Assembly: GCA_002633025.1 (NCBI GenBank)
Contig: NMRB01000263.1
Coordinates: 383,622 to 447,621, forward strand
Length of the DNA: 64,000 bases
Direction: 5' to 3'
From: Notospermus geniculatus
Lineage: Eukaryota > Nemertea > Pilidiophora > Heteronemertea > Lineidae
The notes under the pieces were generated by a model. It had not been told where the DNA came from and did no database searches. It saw only the letters and a program-made list of their open reading frames with translations. Position 1 is the stretch's first letter. Every line of letters begins with the position of its first letter. This document shows, one piece after another, positions 51,750 to 64,000 of this stretch. The position numbers were made by a program, and so were the translations under genes.

Positions 51750-54700
51750 TGTTGGTTTAGTGCTTTTTACAACCATGCATCACTATGACTTTGTTCACTC
51801 TTCTTTTACATTCAGATATAATACAGGAAGTCGAATTCCAAGGTTTAAGCAAGTTTTCGACCCCAACCGTGGTCTTCTTCAGGCTGGCACTTTTACACAC
51901 TAGATTTTAGAAGAATTCTTTTACATTCAAACGTCTTCCAACTTCCCATCAAAAATTATACAAATTATGCACTCAGCGTTTAATATCGTGTAACTAACCT
52001 ACATCTATCCAATGAGGCAAATTGAAAAGTGCATAGAGTTCACACAATGACACCATCATTCATGTCATTGATGTGCAAATGTTAATGATGGTTCACCAGA
52101 ACAAAGCCGCCCAGATCAGTTTATGTCTTTCAATGATTAATAATGGTATAACCTTTTTCTCTACGCATATAACTACTGTAATAAAGCTGCATTATTGATG
52201 ATCGTTTTGTGGTATTACAGGCAGACTACATTATGTAGTAAACAGTTCATGTCAGATACAATATTTCATGCTGGTTGCATCTCCTTCATCGCTGCACATG
52301 GAAATTCAGTAGAATTTCAGTTGAGGGGTATGAGGCCCGTATCTTCAAACTTATACCATAGTGGGAGGCCAACCTTCATTGCTCTCTTAATCAATAGAAA
52401 AGAATCAACCAAAGTTGTAGAGAGTTAAAATCAGAGTAAAGTGAGACAGACGGAAGAGTCAGGTACATACATGTGGGCAGAGCATAAAAAAGAGAATATT
52501 CCACCCACTGTTAGTACTCGGCTGCAAGAGCTAGCCAAGCAATGTGATAGATGAATCAAGTTTCGCTTTGAACTGTAGCAGGTGGGTGCCTTTCAATGTA
52601 CTTTTCAAAATTTGAAGGCAAGTAGTCAACAGCGAGTTCAAAATGATACAAGGAGGGCTCTGAGATCGAGTTGTGTACGGTTTTTTCAGCTTTCTCAAAA
52701 TTTCACTGCGATATGTCGCTACTGCTTGTGTCGGTGGTGATCAGGCACGTCAGGAGTGTTCAACATTGGAACCACAAGACAAGAAAATTCTGCTTCATGT
52801 CCCCCATGAAGTTATCTTCATTAATTCCTCCCCAACAGTGAATAAGCTCATGAACATCGACGTGCTGTCTGTGGCAGTAGGCATTAGCACCTGGCATTTG
52901 CGTCATGAACTTCCCAACATCTGTCTTTATCCATGGGAGTTTCATTGGTTTTACTGAGAATCAGGAAGACATCACCATCATCAGCCAGGATGTACTAAAG
53001 GGATGTATTTTTATTGTCAGCGCAGGTGCAATACCTTTACTACCACAGAAAGTGCATGCGATGTACAATGCCAATGGTTCACATACATTGACTTGAAGAA
53101 TTAGAAAATTATTTGTCATCTGTACATTTAGGTGTTGTTTGCAACTTGTTGCTGAAGAATTCAGGACACTGACAGTATTAAGTTGAGTACATGCAGCTTG
53201 AGTGGACAATGAGAGACAAACAAAAGCCAAGGATTTTACCTGGCAACCAATCCTAGTGCTGTCTTCACAGGGTGTCTCATTCCAAATGAGACCAGCCTTA
53301 GCAACCACAGCCTCTCAATTTCTGCAGTTTTGATCCATGGACTTTCCTTCAAGTACCAGTACTCGATGCACAGTGTTTATTTACAAAATCTGGATATTTT
53401 TAGAAAAAATACCCATATTCATTTCTAGCATTGCTAAGTTGCTGAGTTCAGTTAGCTGATGTTTGTACAAGAGAACTCTATGTTTACAGGCAGACCAACA
53501 GATTTACCTCCGTAGGACTAGCCAGCAGTGAGTCATCAACCACCAAACCTATGTTTACATGGAATCCAACACTGGTCCAACGACAGGAGCATCTTCTTTC
53601 TCTAAAGGACTTAAGAACAAATCATAAGATGAACTTGAAAAACTCCGGCCTTCTTTGATTAATGGATGGGAAATCGTTATCCAAGAAGTTCAGAACAAAG
53701 TGGTTGATGAGCAGGTTTTTATAGGCATATCATTTCAAAACCAATCAGGCTTTTTCGTATAACCTCATTAGCCAAATAAAGGCTTTTTCTGGTCCAATCT
53801 GCAGTTCAGAAATTGTTCCAGACTGCACTGAGGCACAGTTCTCTCTCATTTCATACAAACAATCATCTAAACTTTAACAAGAATCTAACTGTAGACACAA
53901 AAGCAAACTTTTCCTGTATGTATTTTATCGTGCAAACAACTCTCACCTTGTCATATCAGTAATGGCAGATATTGGCCTGGGCCATCCCCGGCTGGCTTCA
54001 TGCAACTCTGACTCTGAGTAGTTGGGAATGCAGACAGTCCGTGGACGGCTTCTCGTCACTTCCATTTTCAATCAATGAGATACATCCTTGTTGAAAAAGA
54101 TTGTACAAAATGTCCCAGAAGGAAAGTCACACTTCTTAAAAGCACTTTACAATCAGGCTACGCAATCCTGTGCACACGTCCTTCATTTAGTATACATAAG
54201 TGGAGGTTATCTGCCGACTCTCAATATTACAGCTTCTATACCATCGTATTCTCCAGGCACGAGGGGAGTGCTCTCAGTACAAGCTGTGTGGTGATGGTGT
54301 AGGGTAGGATGACTCTGCTAATGCAGAAGTCAGCGGGAGACTGAAACTCATTCTGCGCTGGGAATCCTGGAGAATGTCTGATGAGGAAGTACTCTGCTGC
54401 TGGAGAGGTTAGACAGAAACTCTCCAGGGCATAGTTTCAATGTTTGAAGATGTGATTCACACAAGACAAGGAAGTACTCTTCCCTGTAGAGTACTTACTC
54501 ACACTCTCCAGAGCTGTGTTTCAATTGAACGGTAACTGAAGCATGATAAATCATGAAAGAAAACCGGATCCTATGACTGAAGCATGGAAAAAACTGCTGC
54601 TACTGAGTCAGGTTAATTTTCCATTGTCTTAAACTCGATTCAGTGTAATTGGGAAGACCTGAGGTCAAAAAGAAGGAAAGGAACCAGTTAACAGCGGAGG

Positions 54701-56070
54701 GGATGATGACACTGAATAGCAAAAGCAGAATATAGGCCCTACACAAGTTAACATTTTCTGGAGCATCAATCTCTGTGGCCCACAGTGAGTTCGACGTCCC
54801 TTTAGAGCGATCCCCCAAAATCCCATCATGTTGAAGATTGGTTTTGAAGTACCCAAGGTCATCCACAGTCGCAAGCAGCATGATTTGTAGCCAGACACCT
54901 GTTTCATACATACATGTACACAGCCACTGACAAAAACTAAAACACTGCTATTGGAGATTGCAGTGCAATTTCTCTGGCAGAGTTTCATGATTAAGGAAAG
55001 GTGAACATACCCAGGAAGGCTTTGGAAATAATTCAATCAAAGCAACCTGCCAGATCAGCTTCAGGCAAGAATTGCTCCAGCTGACTCATTTCAATTTCTG
55101 CCTATCAGCCCAAGCCAACAATAAGGAACTTGCATGTCAAAATAAAGCACTATTCATCAACTAAAAGGTAAAAAAACTTTCACCTGGAATTGACAAGCAG
55201 TCTGAACCTCACAACCACTGCCTGCAACGGTTGCATTCTCTGGCTGTCAGTTTTAATACCTGAGCAAAAGGATGTCAATCAACCATTTATAGGTATTTCG
55301 GCAGTGACTTGACCCCGATGGTATGGTTCTCAAACACAGAAAATGGTGGCTACTGTCCTGTATATGTAATCAACGTTCTGTCCTTAATCAAATCTGACTG
55401 CTGTAAACCACACACGCTGGTTTAACAAATGTACTCAAACTTTCCATCATTCATATTCTATTAAAACACAGCCTGATGATTAATTCCATGGGTGCATCAT
55501 TCAACTAGACCATTAACTCCAACAGAACAAATGCATCTTTCATTCTGGCATCAGCTATAAATATATCAACTGATTGCTGCCATTCATGGTTTGATAAAAT
55601 ATTTGTCAGGTCCATCAACAAGGTTATCGACCTTGGGTTGGAGGCTACAGTGGCAAAGCAGATTAATGGCAACACCTCAGCGTTCGGCCTGCAATTACTT
55701 GAATATTGGCGTCCTAACTAACTCCATCAAACCAAAAATTCATACATGTACGAGTTCGCTTATAAATGATTTTTGATCAAACTGATCCTCCTTATGCTAA
55801 AGACACAATTCAGTTTCCTAATGGGAAGAATCCGTACCACAAAAAATAGATAGCCTACATGTATCTATTTTTGAATTCACTACACAAAATGATGGTAAAT
55901 GCATAGACATGCAAATTTTACCATTTTTACTGCCTCCTAGGAGAAACATCCAGAACCAATACACCAATGATGGCAGAAATGCCAAAGAACTAGGTTTATA
56001 CCAATACCGATAGATGGCAATACCTTAGATACAGCGTGAGTCGGCAACATCGCTTCAATACTGAAGCAGG

Positions 56071-56093
56071 CATGCATGCATGCATGCATGCAT
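56071..56093. repeat. (CATG)n microsatellite
   Basis: Nearly six copies of a self-complementary CATG/GCAT tetranucleotide in gene-poor sequence. Confidence 0.9.
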
Positions 56094-57721
56094 ACAAATT
56101 CTGCTTCAAAATCAATTCCAAGTCCATTGTCAAGTGACCACCTTTTAATGCATGAGTGGCTACAGTATATCATTTTTCACAGCAAAGGGTGGTTGATGTA
56201 TTCTGTAGTTGATACTTCATGAATAGCTCTCTCGAGCATGACCACCTCCACATAACATCGTCACCGTCTCAGCAGTATTGCATACCAAAAAGAACTTCAA
56301 ATGTATCAAAATAACTGCAATTTTCCTTCATATAGAAACATGATGAGATTATTATAAAACCACTTTAGATGCTATTCACAAATCATTATGACTTCATCAA
56401 CAGTAGAGATGAATTCAAGTCCCAGGATGGTGAGATGAGCCCGTCGAGACCACTTAACCCGGGCACCGCTGTGTGTGATGGAAAAAGGTCCTTTTATCAT
56501 GATGCCATGTCATGAATAACAACACTTACTAAACCTTATGAATTAGACCTGATATGCAATAAATTATAGAAGATATGAAGAAGTGTTGGTGTAATGAAAT
56601 GTAGAACTAACTTCCCCAGATAGTCATCAGGCAAACTACTGATAGAATTTCTAACTGTATTTTCAAAATTTCTTATTACCATATCCTATATTTTGGAAAT
56701 TCCTTTTACCATATTGTTCTTGTATTGTAGGCCATTGCAAGGAAAGTATTAGAAATTTAGCACAGTGGCTTTCAAACAGCATAAGAGGTGGCCATTAAGA
56801 AAATATCGAGTCTTTACTGGAAGTGCCCCATCGCATTAGGATTATGTACTGGGGGTCTCCTGAAGCTCAAGGATATGGCATTCATTATTTGTGTCCCGCA
56901 TGTCCTAAGCGGGCCACTAATGTTCAATTCAACAAATGCTACATGTAAAACGTATCAATTGTCAACAGACCCTCAAGCCCCCATACCTCTCATCAAGGCA
57001 TGAAGCGTGCATTGCCATTACCACTTATGCAGACAGGAATTCTCTAACTTTTTAACTCCTGCTGATGTTATACTCAGGTGTTGGAGATGTAAATTGTGTT
57101 TTCAGCATGTAACCGAGTGAAATTGTCAGTTCCATTCAATCAGTATTAGATATCGCAAGGTGTGAAAGAAAACGCTGATGATTTTCTGGTACTGTTAACT
57201 AATACCACATCCTACAGTAAAAGGTTCCGCTTGATTCCAAGTCATGATGCATCAATCCAATCCTTTAGTCATAAGATAGAAATATAGGTATTTGGGCCTG
57301 TGCCATCATCGAAATTATCCTCATCAGTCATAAAATTCTTCACCATCCAACTCACTATGAGAGGAGCATATGTGATAATCTATTTTGTCAACTCCCCAAA
57401 CCTCCCAAATCTAGTTCCACACAACCCTACGTCGCTCCTGATAAGTTTCTTATTTGTCAGAAACCTGACAACACTTATAGCAAAATTTTCATTAGTCTCA
57501 ACATCCAATGGAACGTGCGATATTCCCTGGGTAACCAGAGTGACGGAGACTACATGACCACATTTTTGCCATGGATCAAGTACATATTCTTATTTTGGTG
57601 ATAGGAAAGTTGAAAGAAATATAATATCCCGGGTATAATATAGGAAATAGGAAGGACAGGATTCGGTCAGTTTTACAATGGACGTATTATAAAGTATTAT
57701 GGTCTGTGAGTACGGTATATA

Positions 57722-58186
57722 CAGGGAGTCCCAGAAAAAAACTAATCCTAAAATAAAGGGTTACTTTTTGACCAAGCCTTCTGCTGTAGAGTCATTATTA
57801 GATTGTCACCTATTTATCATGAGTGGGAGCAAAATGCTTTCCAATGATACCTTGATGACATTCCTCTGGTCATGCATCACTGAGCACCATTGTTTTGAAA
57901 ATGGTGTATGTGGCAATTATATAAATTATGCACCAACACCTTCCACGTGGCTGCAATTTGCCCCTGCGTCATACCATTTGGACAATGTCAAGCATGACAG
58001 TGGGCATCACATTTTACCCGATTTGGCGCCAAACTGTCACAAATGAGTTTTCATTCTCCATTTTCCACATGCTGCTCGGTGATGCATGATTAGAGGAATA
58101 CCATCAAGTACTTCGTGGTATAAATGGAACGCATTTTTCCCCTCAGCAAATGGCTTTTTGGTCGTTTTTTTTTCTGGGACAGCCTG
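57722..58186. mobile_element. Mariner-type MITE, ~465 bp
   Basis: The left end reads CAGGGAGTCCCAGAAAAAAA and the right end, on the other strand, CAGGCTGTCCCAGAAAAAAA. Both are flanked by TA (57720-57721 and 58187-58188). TIRs of the form CAGG.TGTCCCA(G/A)AAAA with a TA target site are typical of Tc1/mariner elements. The inside has a + strand frame of about 115 codons but none of the transposase motifs I know (HTH, DD34D), so it is a non-autonomous or internally replaced element. Confidence 0.75.
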
Positions 58187-61072
58187 TATTAATCAGTCGT
58201 CCATCAATTGTATGCGCATGGGTTCTTTCATGTTATATTTACAGTCAGCTGAGTGAGAACAACACACACCGACACAAGTAACCACCCAAAGCAATCTTGA
58301 CAATCTTGAAGGCCAGACGGGGACTCTATCTCTCTGGCGTGAACAACGGTCATGCAGAGAAGCAAAAGACAGACATATAGCTAAGGCAAACCTACCTTTT
58401 TACATCCCACACTTACCAGTTTCTCAGGAAGTCAAACTTGATGAAGCTAGAAACTCTGGACGTTTCAAAGGTTATGCCAATTCAAGTTCATGAAGGACCA
58501 AGTTACGACGACACAATGCCGGACCTAAGTAGGACTCGTCTCAGTCTTATGCAAAAGCTCTTAAAAGTAGATTTAGGCCTACTTTGTTTGGCTAATTGCT
58601 TAGGTTCAGCAGTACCGCAGACCAGACCAACTTGCCCACTGAGTAAAATAATCGCTATTTATCAAATTACTGAAGAAGGTTTTAGGGGTATTATAACCAG
58701 GATAAAGCACTTTCATGAGAAAGTGTCACATTTCGATTAGAATAACAACTGTCCTGAGGCAACAGTGTATAGGATCACCCATGACAAATAGTATGATTTA
58801 CCATTACATTGTGTCTATTCAGAAATATGTATTTACCACTCATGCAATGGCGGACAGACAAATATCGTGTTTCCAAAGCATCCTAAATGCATTGTAGGAC
58901 GTGAGAATAATTTTCCTGCAGTACCAGTAATCGAGGGAATTCACTGATACCACAAGGACACTTCACGAAGGATTCCCTGGTGTTGGTTGCGGGTACTGTG
59001 GAAAGAAAAGGTACTGGAGGGCGAATTGGGAAAAGGCACCACTTCCAACATCATTACATTAACAAAGTAAACCCACAGAACACAGACGATCAATATTTCT
59101 CAGCAGAAGAGTAAAGAATTTGTTTGGCCTTATTTCGGCAAGGATTACTTCAGGACAAGCAATGGATTACCAATGAATATCAACCAAGAACTTTCTCATC
59201 GAATATTGTATTCTTGCGCATGAAAGACCCAATAACACATTTGCCCAATTCACTGGAAAAACTGGTTTTGAAATATGGATGAAGAAGTGCTGTGTTTGGA
59301 ATTAGTCCATCAATTTCAAAGCAGAAGCCTCAGGAACTGTGCACTCCACCGGCTGGCCAGCAGATCCATCCAGAAAATCATCAGGTGTTTTATGACTATT
59401 CAAAGATGAAGAGTATGGATACAAGAATATCACGATCCCTGGGTCGGGATGTTCAACCTACAATGGCATGGAGATGTCTGCAGGGACGCCAGCGTGGTCA
59501 AGAAGGGGACCAATGGAAGGAGATCTTGTTCGAACATTTGTATGATCAACTGCCAAGTATAGATGAAACCCTCCAATGGCACCTGCTACCTGTGAACTCA
59601 ATCATTGTCAAAGACCCCAGATCAATCTATTGGTAAAACGTGATAGCGAGTAACCAGCTGAGCCATCGCTTTGATAAAGGAGTCCAGCTAACTACCACTA
59701 GAAGCAGGGTCTTACAAAAGAAATGTTTCTGAAGTCTTTTTATAGTGAAGTTGTACTTCAGGATAAAAAGAGGTCAATCAGCCTTTTGTGTGCATAGCAT
59801 TGTGGATTTTCATTCTGATTATCAATATAATGATTATGACAGGATTTCAAATTGCTGGGGTTCTATGGGATACAGACATTGCTAATAAAGGAACCAAGAG
59901 GGGAGACTTGGCTGCCAATGCATCAGCAGCGGCCCATCATCAACCGACTTGAATAATGTTGAAACTGACCATGCTACACCTGCCAATCTGAAAAAAACAT
60001 GAGGATGTTGTTTGACTGTAACCATGATTTAACCATAACGAGGTCAACAACCCTAATTTTCATTAGCAGCGGCAACATCATCAGGAAATGAACGTTCCAA
60101 AAACATCAACATGTTAAAAGAGGCACGAGCAAGGGACAAATGTTTTCGGTCATCACGGGTAATCAGACTGATCAACCAAAGAGCTGAAATGAATGACTGT
60201 GGTCTACACGTTGACTAATCACAAAGGCCTGGGTATCAATCACTATTTCAGCAGAACCTATCAAAATACTGCAATGCACAAGCCTGAATATCAAAGATAA
60301 CAAATAATGTGAAAAATCCCCATTTTGAAATCACGCTGAGAGAATGGAAGCAAATTGCATGAAGGGGAAACTAATCACCATGATGAGGAGAGCGGATGTT
60401 GATGTTGCAGATGCAAATATCACTTTATTAATTTTGATGTGAAAATGGCGCAGGTCGGTGACCGATTGAATAGCAGATCAAGAGTGATATGTCCCGGTGA
60501 TATGTGTAATCTTCTCCTCGTGGCTTCAATGTACATCATAATCAACAGAGTACGTTGAACTTAAAAAATCTGAAGCTTTATATCTGTTAGTTCAGCAAGA
60601 TAAGTTTCGCATGGATGTTATCAGGACAGCCTCTCGTCATCTTCACTTCACTCGCGGACCTGGAATCATGCACAGGTCATGGGAACCAACATTTATCAAA
60701 TTAACAGTCTCAGAGGAATAAATGAAAAAACATCAAAAACTGAACATAACAGAGAAGAGATTGTGTAGCGAAGCAAGACACAAGGCAGGGAATTACCGAA
60801 TGACATTCAACATGTGCAAAGCCATGATCCATGTGAATGAAAAAACTTTAAAATCTAGAAGGAACCAGTTGACCCCATGACTAAGCAGACATCTTGGGCA
60901 GACTTCGGTGGACCTGGCACCTGGAATCAGTCAGCTTTATTGAAAATGCCTTGATCAAAGAAAATCGTCAAGTTTTTCCTAAGGTAAAATGAGTGTTGCG
61001 CAGAAGCTGAAGTCTATATATATCTGTGACAATTAATTCATAAAAGTGAATCAGACAGTCAATTTTAACCAC

Positions 61073-61185
61073 CTTCAATATTTCTTTAAGTTCATATTTC
61101 ACATGGTAGCCAGCCAGGCTGGAGTCGGGATCGGCCATCTTGGATTCGACCTTGTCCTCACCTGGATCGCCAAAGCCAGGTGTGG
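61073..61185 (-). CDS. Candidate coding exon, possibly N-terminal KLHL exon
   Basis: The - strand shows a strong acceptor (CTTTTTCCGCACTTTTCAG) before 61185 and an AAG/GTGGTT donor after 61073. The 113-nt exon is open and reads TPGFGDPGEDKVESK, then MADPDSSLAGYHVKYELKEI and LK; the Met at 61138 sits in a good start context (TCCAAGATGG). The end, KYELKEILK, resembles the conserved N terminus of human KLHL1/4/5 (KEFDVKQILK). Orientation and position, upstream of the BTB exon, also fit. A second possible donor (CAT/GTGAAA) would shorten it, and GTGAGG inside could end it earlier. It does not join directly to exon 21489-21808 in phase, so at least one more exon would be needed. It could also belong to another gene. 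Confidence 0.4.
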
Positions 61186-64000
61186 CTGAAAAGTGCGGAA
61201 AAAGCATCATTTACTTGGTTAATTAAGTTCATGCAGGTTGTGGCCGGTGATCTGGTGCAGGAAGGCCAACCTCGCCCCTGAAAGAACTGTCACACCTACA
61301 CATGCCCCATGCACGTTTTGGCACTATCTCATAATCAGGGGTTCAGGTTGAATTTAACTGGCACATCACTTTTTATTGACAACTAATTTGCTCAGTTAGA
61401 AGATGCGATGCTGTAAATAAGACTCAGGGTACCATGTGGATATCTGGGCAGTAAACAGTACATTCGCACCAGATTACTCAGTCCAACACAGAATGTGCTA
61501 CCAATTTCTAGTTAATTTTGCAAATATAAACAACTTTGTAATACCATGCACAAAAATACATGTACAAGCAAGTTACACGCTGGCCTTTGGTATTAAGGGA
61601 CTACCAGTCATTGTATATCCACCAATTTTTTTGAATAAATCTTTTTTCAGACCTGTTAGCGGCAAAATGTTTTGACCATCCAGGCGACAGGGACTTCATT
61701 TTCAGAAAAGGCCTACAAGTCGACACGGTCGAATGCCACTAGAAGTTCGTTTTGAAACTGCATTAGCCATATCTTCATAAGGTCCTTCTCATTAGTTTGA
61801 AAATATGATTGATGAAGAAAATAACTTGATTAGACTAGCAAATGTCTCATTAGAATGCCACTTGGACTAATGAACTTGGCTAATTTACTCAGGAGACAAG
61901 GCTATAACCTGCAGTAGAAATAACACCCAGTGTTGTTAGAGGAAATTGCAGAGCTCTTAACAATTAAGAGTAAATTCTGTCTCATCAACAGTTTGTGGCA
62001 CCTCCATAAATTAAAATGCACTTCAGCAGCTACAGGCATTATCCTATGCATCACACTGCTTGGCCCTAAACAAGAAGACCTGCTAAAATGACTCGACGAT
62101 GATACCATCTTGTGCCAAAAAAACTAATCCTGTATAAATGACAGGGTACCTCAGCAAAATGAATTCAGCTTCAGAGTAAATGTATGCTCCACACCTGACA
62201 GAGATCAACATGCATGTGAGAAGAGGTGGGCCCAGAAGCTGTTGATGCTTCTAATGAGCCAGTACTGCAATATTCCTTCCATTAATCTGAATTAGTGCAA
62301 GACACAGAGGGTCGTATTCATAAAAACAGTGTATTATTTTCTTTGGGATTTATTATTTAGTGGGATTCTGCGTTGTAATTCAATATTTGACCTTGGTCTG
62401 TGTATTGTATTTACGAGTGTTGTTAGAGGAAATTGCAGAGCTCTTAACAATTAAGAGTAAATTCTGTCTCATCAACAGTTTGTGGCACCTCCATAAATTA
62501 AAATGCATGACTTCAGCAGCTACAGGCATTATCCTATGCATCACACTGCTTGGCCCTAAACAAGAAGACCTGCTAAAATGACTCGAGGATGCTAAAGTAT
62601 CCTGTGCCAAAAAAACCAAATCCTGTAATGACAGGGTACCTCAGCAAAAGGAATTCAGCTTCAGAGTAAATGTATGCTCCACACACCTGACAGAGATCAA
62701 CATGCATGTGAGAAGAGATGGGCCCAGAAGCTGTTGATGCTTCTAATGAGCCTGTACTGCAATATATTTCTTCCATTAATCCGAATTCTGCAGGACACAA
62801 GAGACCTATGATAACATTCTACAAACCCAAGAGCCATCAAATGAATTCACTGACTAATAGAAGTAAAGATATACTATCCCAAAGGATGCATAGGAAGGCT
62901 AAACAAAGCTTGGGTGCTCATGATAATTAGTAAGCTTGCAAATGCAGCTGGCTGGGGCTCAGAGGATTTCTAATTTATAATCCTCAGAACCAGAGGCATG
63001 CTTTATAATACATATTTTTGAGATACTTGTTTCCAATTATGAAAATTGAACTTGTCCAGGAACTCACCTCTCAAACTCTGCCCTTGCCATCGAAAAACCA
63101 GGCATGAAAGTGAAGTACTCCATTGTAACTCATTCATATCCGATGATAGGAAAGAGAAAACCACAACTCATTGATCCAGATCTACGAATAGTGCTCAGAG
63201 AAAGAATTACACCGGATGTGGGTTACCAACTTCAATATGTTACCAGCAGGATCATTGGCATTTTTAGAATGTAATTGCAGGCTTTAATGAACCCACATGT
63301 CAGGGAGCAGAATCCTTCAAACAGGTATGCACAATGAAGTACTTACAACAGCACACAAGTTTTGTTTGTAATATAAATGCACCTCAAGGATCCAGCCAAA
63401 TTTCAGATAATTTCAATGACTGCACCAATACACTGTCATCAAAAAACTAAAAGTTCAAAAGAACTTGGCAAGAAGCAGAGTCCACGATCATACAAAACAG
63501 TTGACAATACTTTAACTAAGATTGACGTAGGGTCCAGCAGTAATAGTGCCACTCATATCCAAGAAGAAAATGCCCACTGCTCACTTCAAGCAGTCTGCAT
63601 CAAATGCCTCATTCTCAGTTCGCCACAGGCAAGTTGCATCCAATCACCATGAGGTACAAGGTTTGTGAGACTTCTTCAAGTCATAATTCTGGTAGCCTGT
63701 GAAGGAAAGCAGTTTTGTCACATGTGCAGATGGTCCATCATTATATCTAGAGTCCAAATTACGGTCCATCCTTCGAGATGTATGCAGCAATCAAGAAGTT
63801 GTTTCAGTCGAGCACAACGCCCATGATGTGTTCCAATGTCATTCTGTTGCCCCACTGCTTCGGTTCGTCCAGGTAGTTCTAACAGAATAAGATCCTATGA
63901 TATGAGCTGCAGTGGCATATGAACCTGAATAAAAACATCCCTTGGCTTTCTATATGGAAAAAAGATTACCACCTAGGTATTCATTTACAGCATTCCACAA
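61186..64000. other. Right flank; no gene recognised
   Basis: Apart from the tandem duplication at 61929-62804, I see no exon with good borders and no known protein motif. Open frames reach at most 91 codons and lack family signatures. Confidence 0.5.
61929..62804. repeat. Direct duplication of ~385 bp, period ~487
   Basis: Copy 1 is 61929-62308 and copy 2 is 62416-62804; both begin AGTGTTGTTAGAGGAAATTG and end near GACACA. They differ by scattered substitutions and indels of 1-4 bases. About 107 bases between them start with GGGTCGTATTCATAAA, similar to the foldback end at 51636. Both copies keep the same in-frame TGA after GPKQEDLLK on the + strand, so I find no sign of current coding use. 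Confidence 0.85.

Larger units (their letters stand above)
21809..61072. other. 39-kb region with no recognised gene, probably KLHL intron
   Basis: I looked for exons continuing the KLHL gene on the - strand and for independent genes on both strands. Open frames are short (mostly 60-128 codons), overlap on opposite strands, and show no family motif that I recognise apart from the transposon-like pieces listed separately. Upstream KLHL exons must exist because exon 21489-21808 begins with an acceptor (TTGCAG) in the middle of a codon. If the candidate exon 61073-61185 belongs to KLHL, this whole stretch is intronic. Confidence 0.5.

Noticed and set aside
59292-59636. A 114-codon + strand frame, and 58438-58740 (100 codons)
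   Set aside because: I recognise no family or domain and see no gene context; frames of this length occur by chance in 64 kb.
1-64000. CRISPR arrays, bacterial operons, phage or plasmid modules
   Set aside because: Intron-rich genes and metazoan protein families show this is animal DNA. The only regular arrays are a minisatellite and short tandem repeats without spacer variation.

Overview
The window is eukaryotic. It has GT-AG introns, two many-exon genes with vertebrate-like protein families, long intron-like stretches without coding sequence, TACATGTA and TAGGCCTA short-repeat clusters, and small DNA-transposon relics. The repeats and the two proteins suggest a marine invertebrate deuterostome, perhaps an echinoderm or hemichordate. 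That placement is an inference and not proved here.

Layout. From 1 to 1188 lies upstream or 5'-UTR intron sequence with a near-perfect inverted repeat. From 1189 to about 5850 on the + strand is a complete SLC30A9 (ZnT9) gene: 14 coding exons that join in frame to 610 codons plus stop, with a polyadenylation signal. From about 6150 to 21808 on the - strand is a kelch-like gene of the KLHL1/4/5 family. Its 3' UTR runs toward SLC30A9, so the two genes are tail to tail. Nine coding exons join in frame to 576 codons from the Met at 21765, giving BTB, BACK and six kelch repeats. A segment of about 830 bp of this gene (all of one exon and parts of two others) appears twice, split by one N, and looks like two alleles placed in tandem by the assembler. 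The last part of the window, 21809-64000, holds no gene I can recognise apart from one well-bordered candidate exon on the - strand (61073-61185), which may be an N-terminal exon of the KLHL gene. If so, the gene spans more than 52 kb and most of the window is one or two introns.

These intronic and intergenic parts hold foldback elements, a mariner-type MITE, a possible Polinton protease relic, a dispersed repeat pair, two decayed tandem duplications, two minisatellites, and a 76-nt hairpin at 17404-17479 that resembles a microRNA precursor.

The two genes have no known joint pathway: ZnT9 handles mitochondrial zinc, and KLHL proteins are Cullin-3 substrate adaptors. Their adjacency is of interest because the human counterparts both lie at 4p13-4p14. 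I found no convincing novel multi-gene system. The best leads are the hairpin, the foldbacks, the exon duplication and the candidate N-terminal exon.
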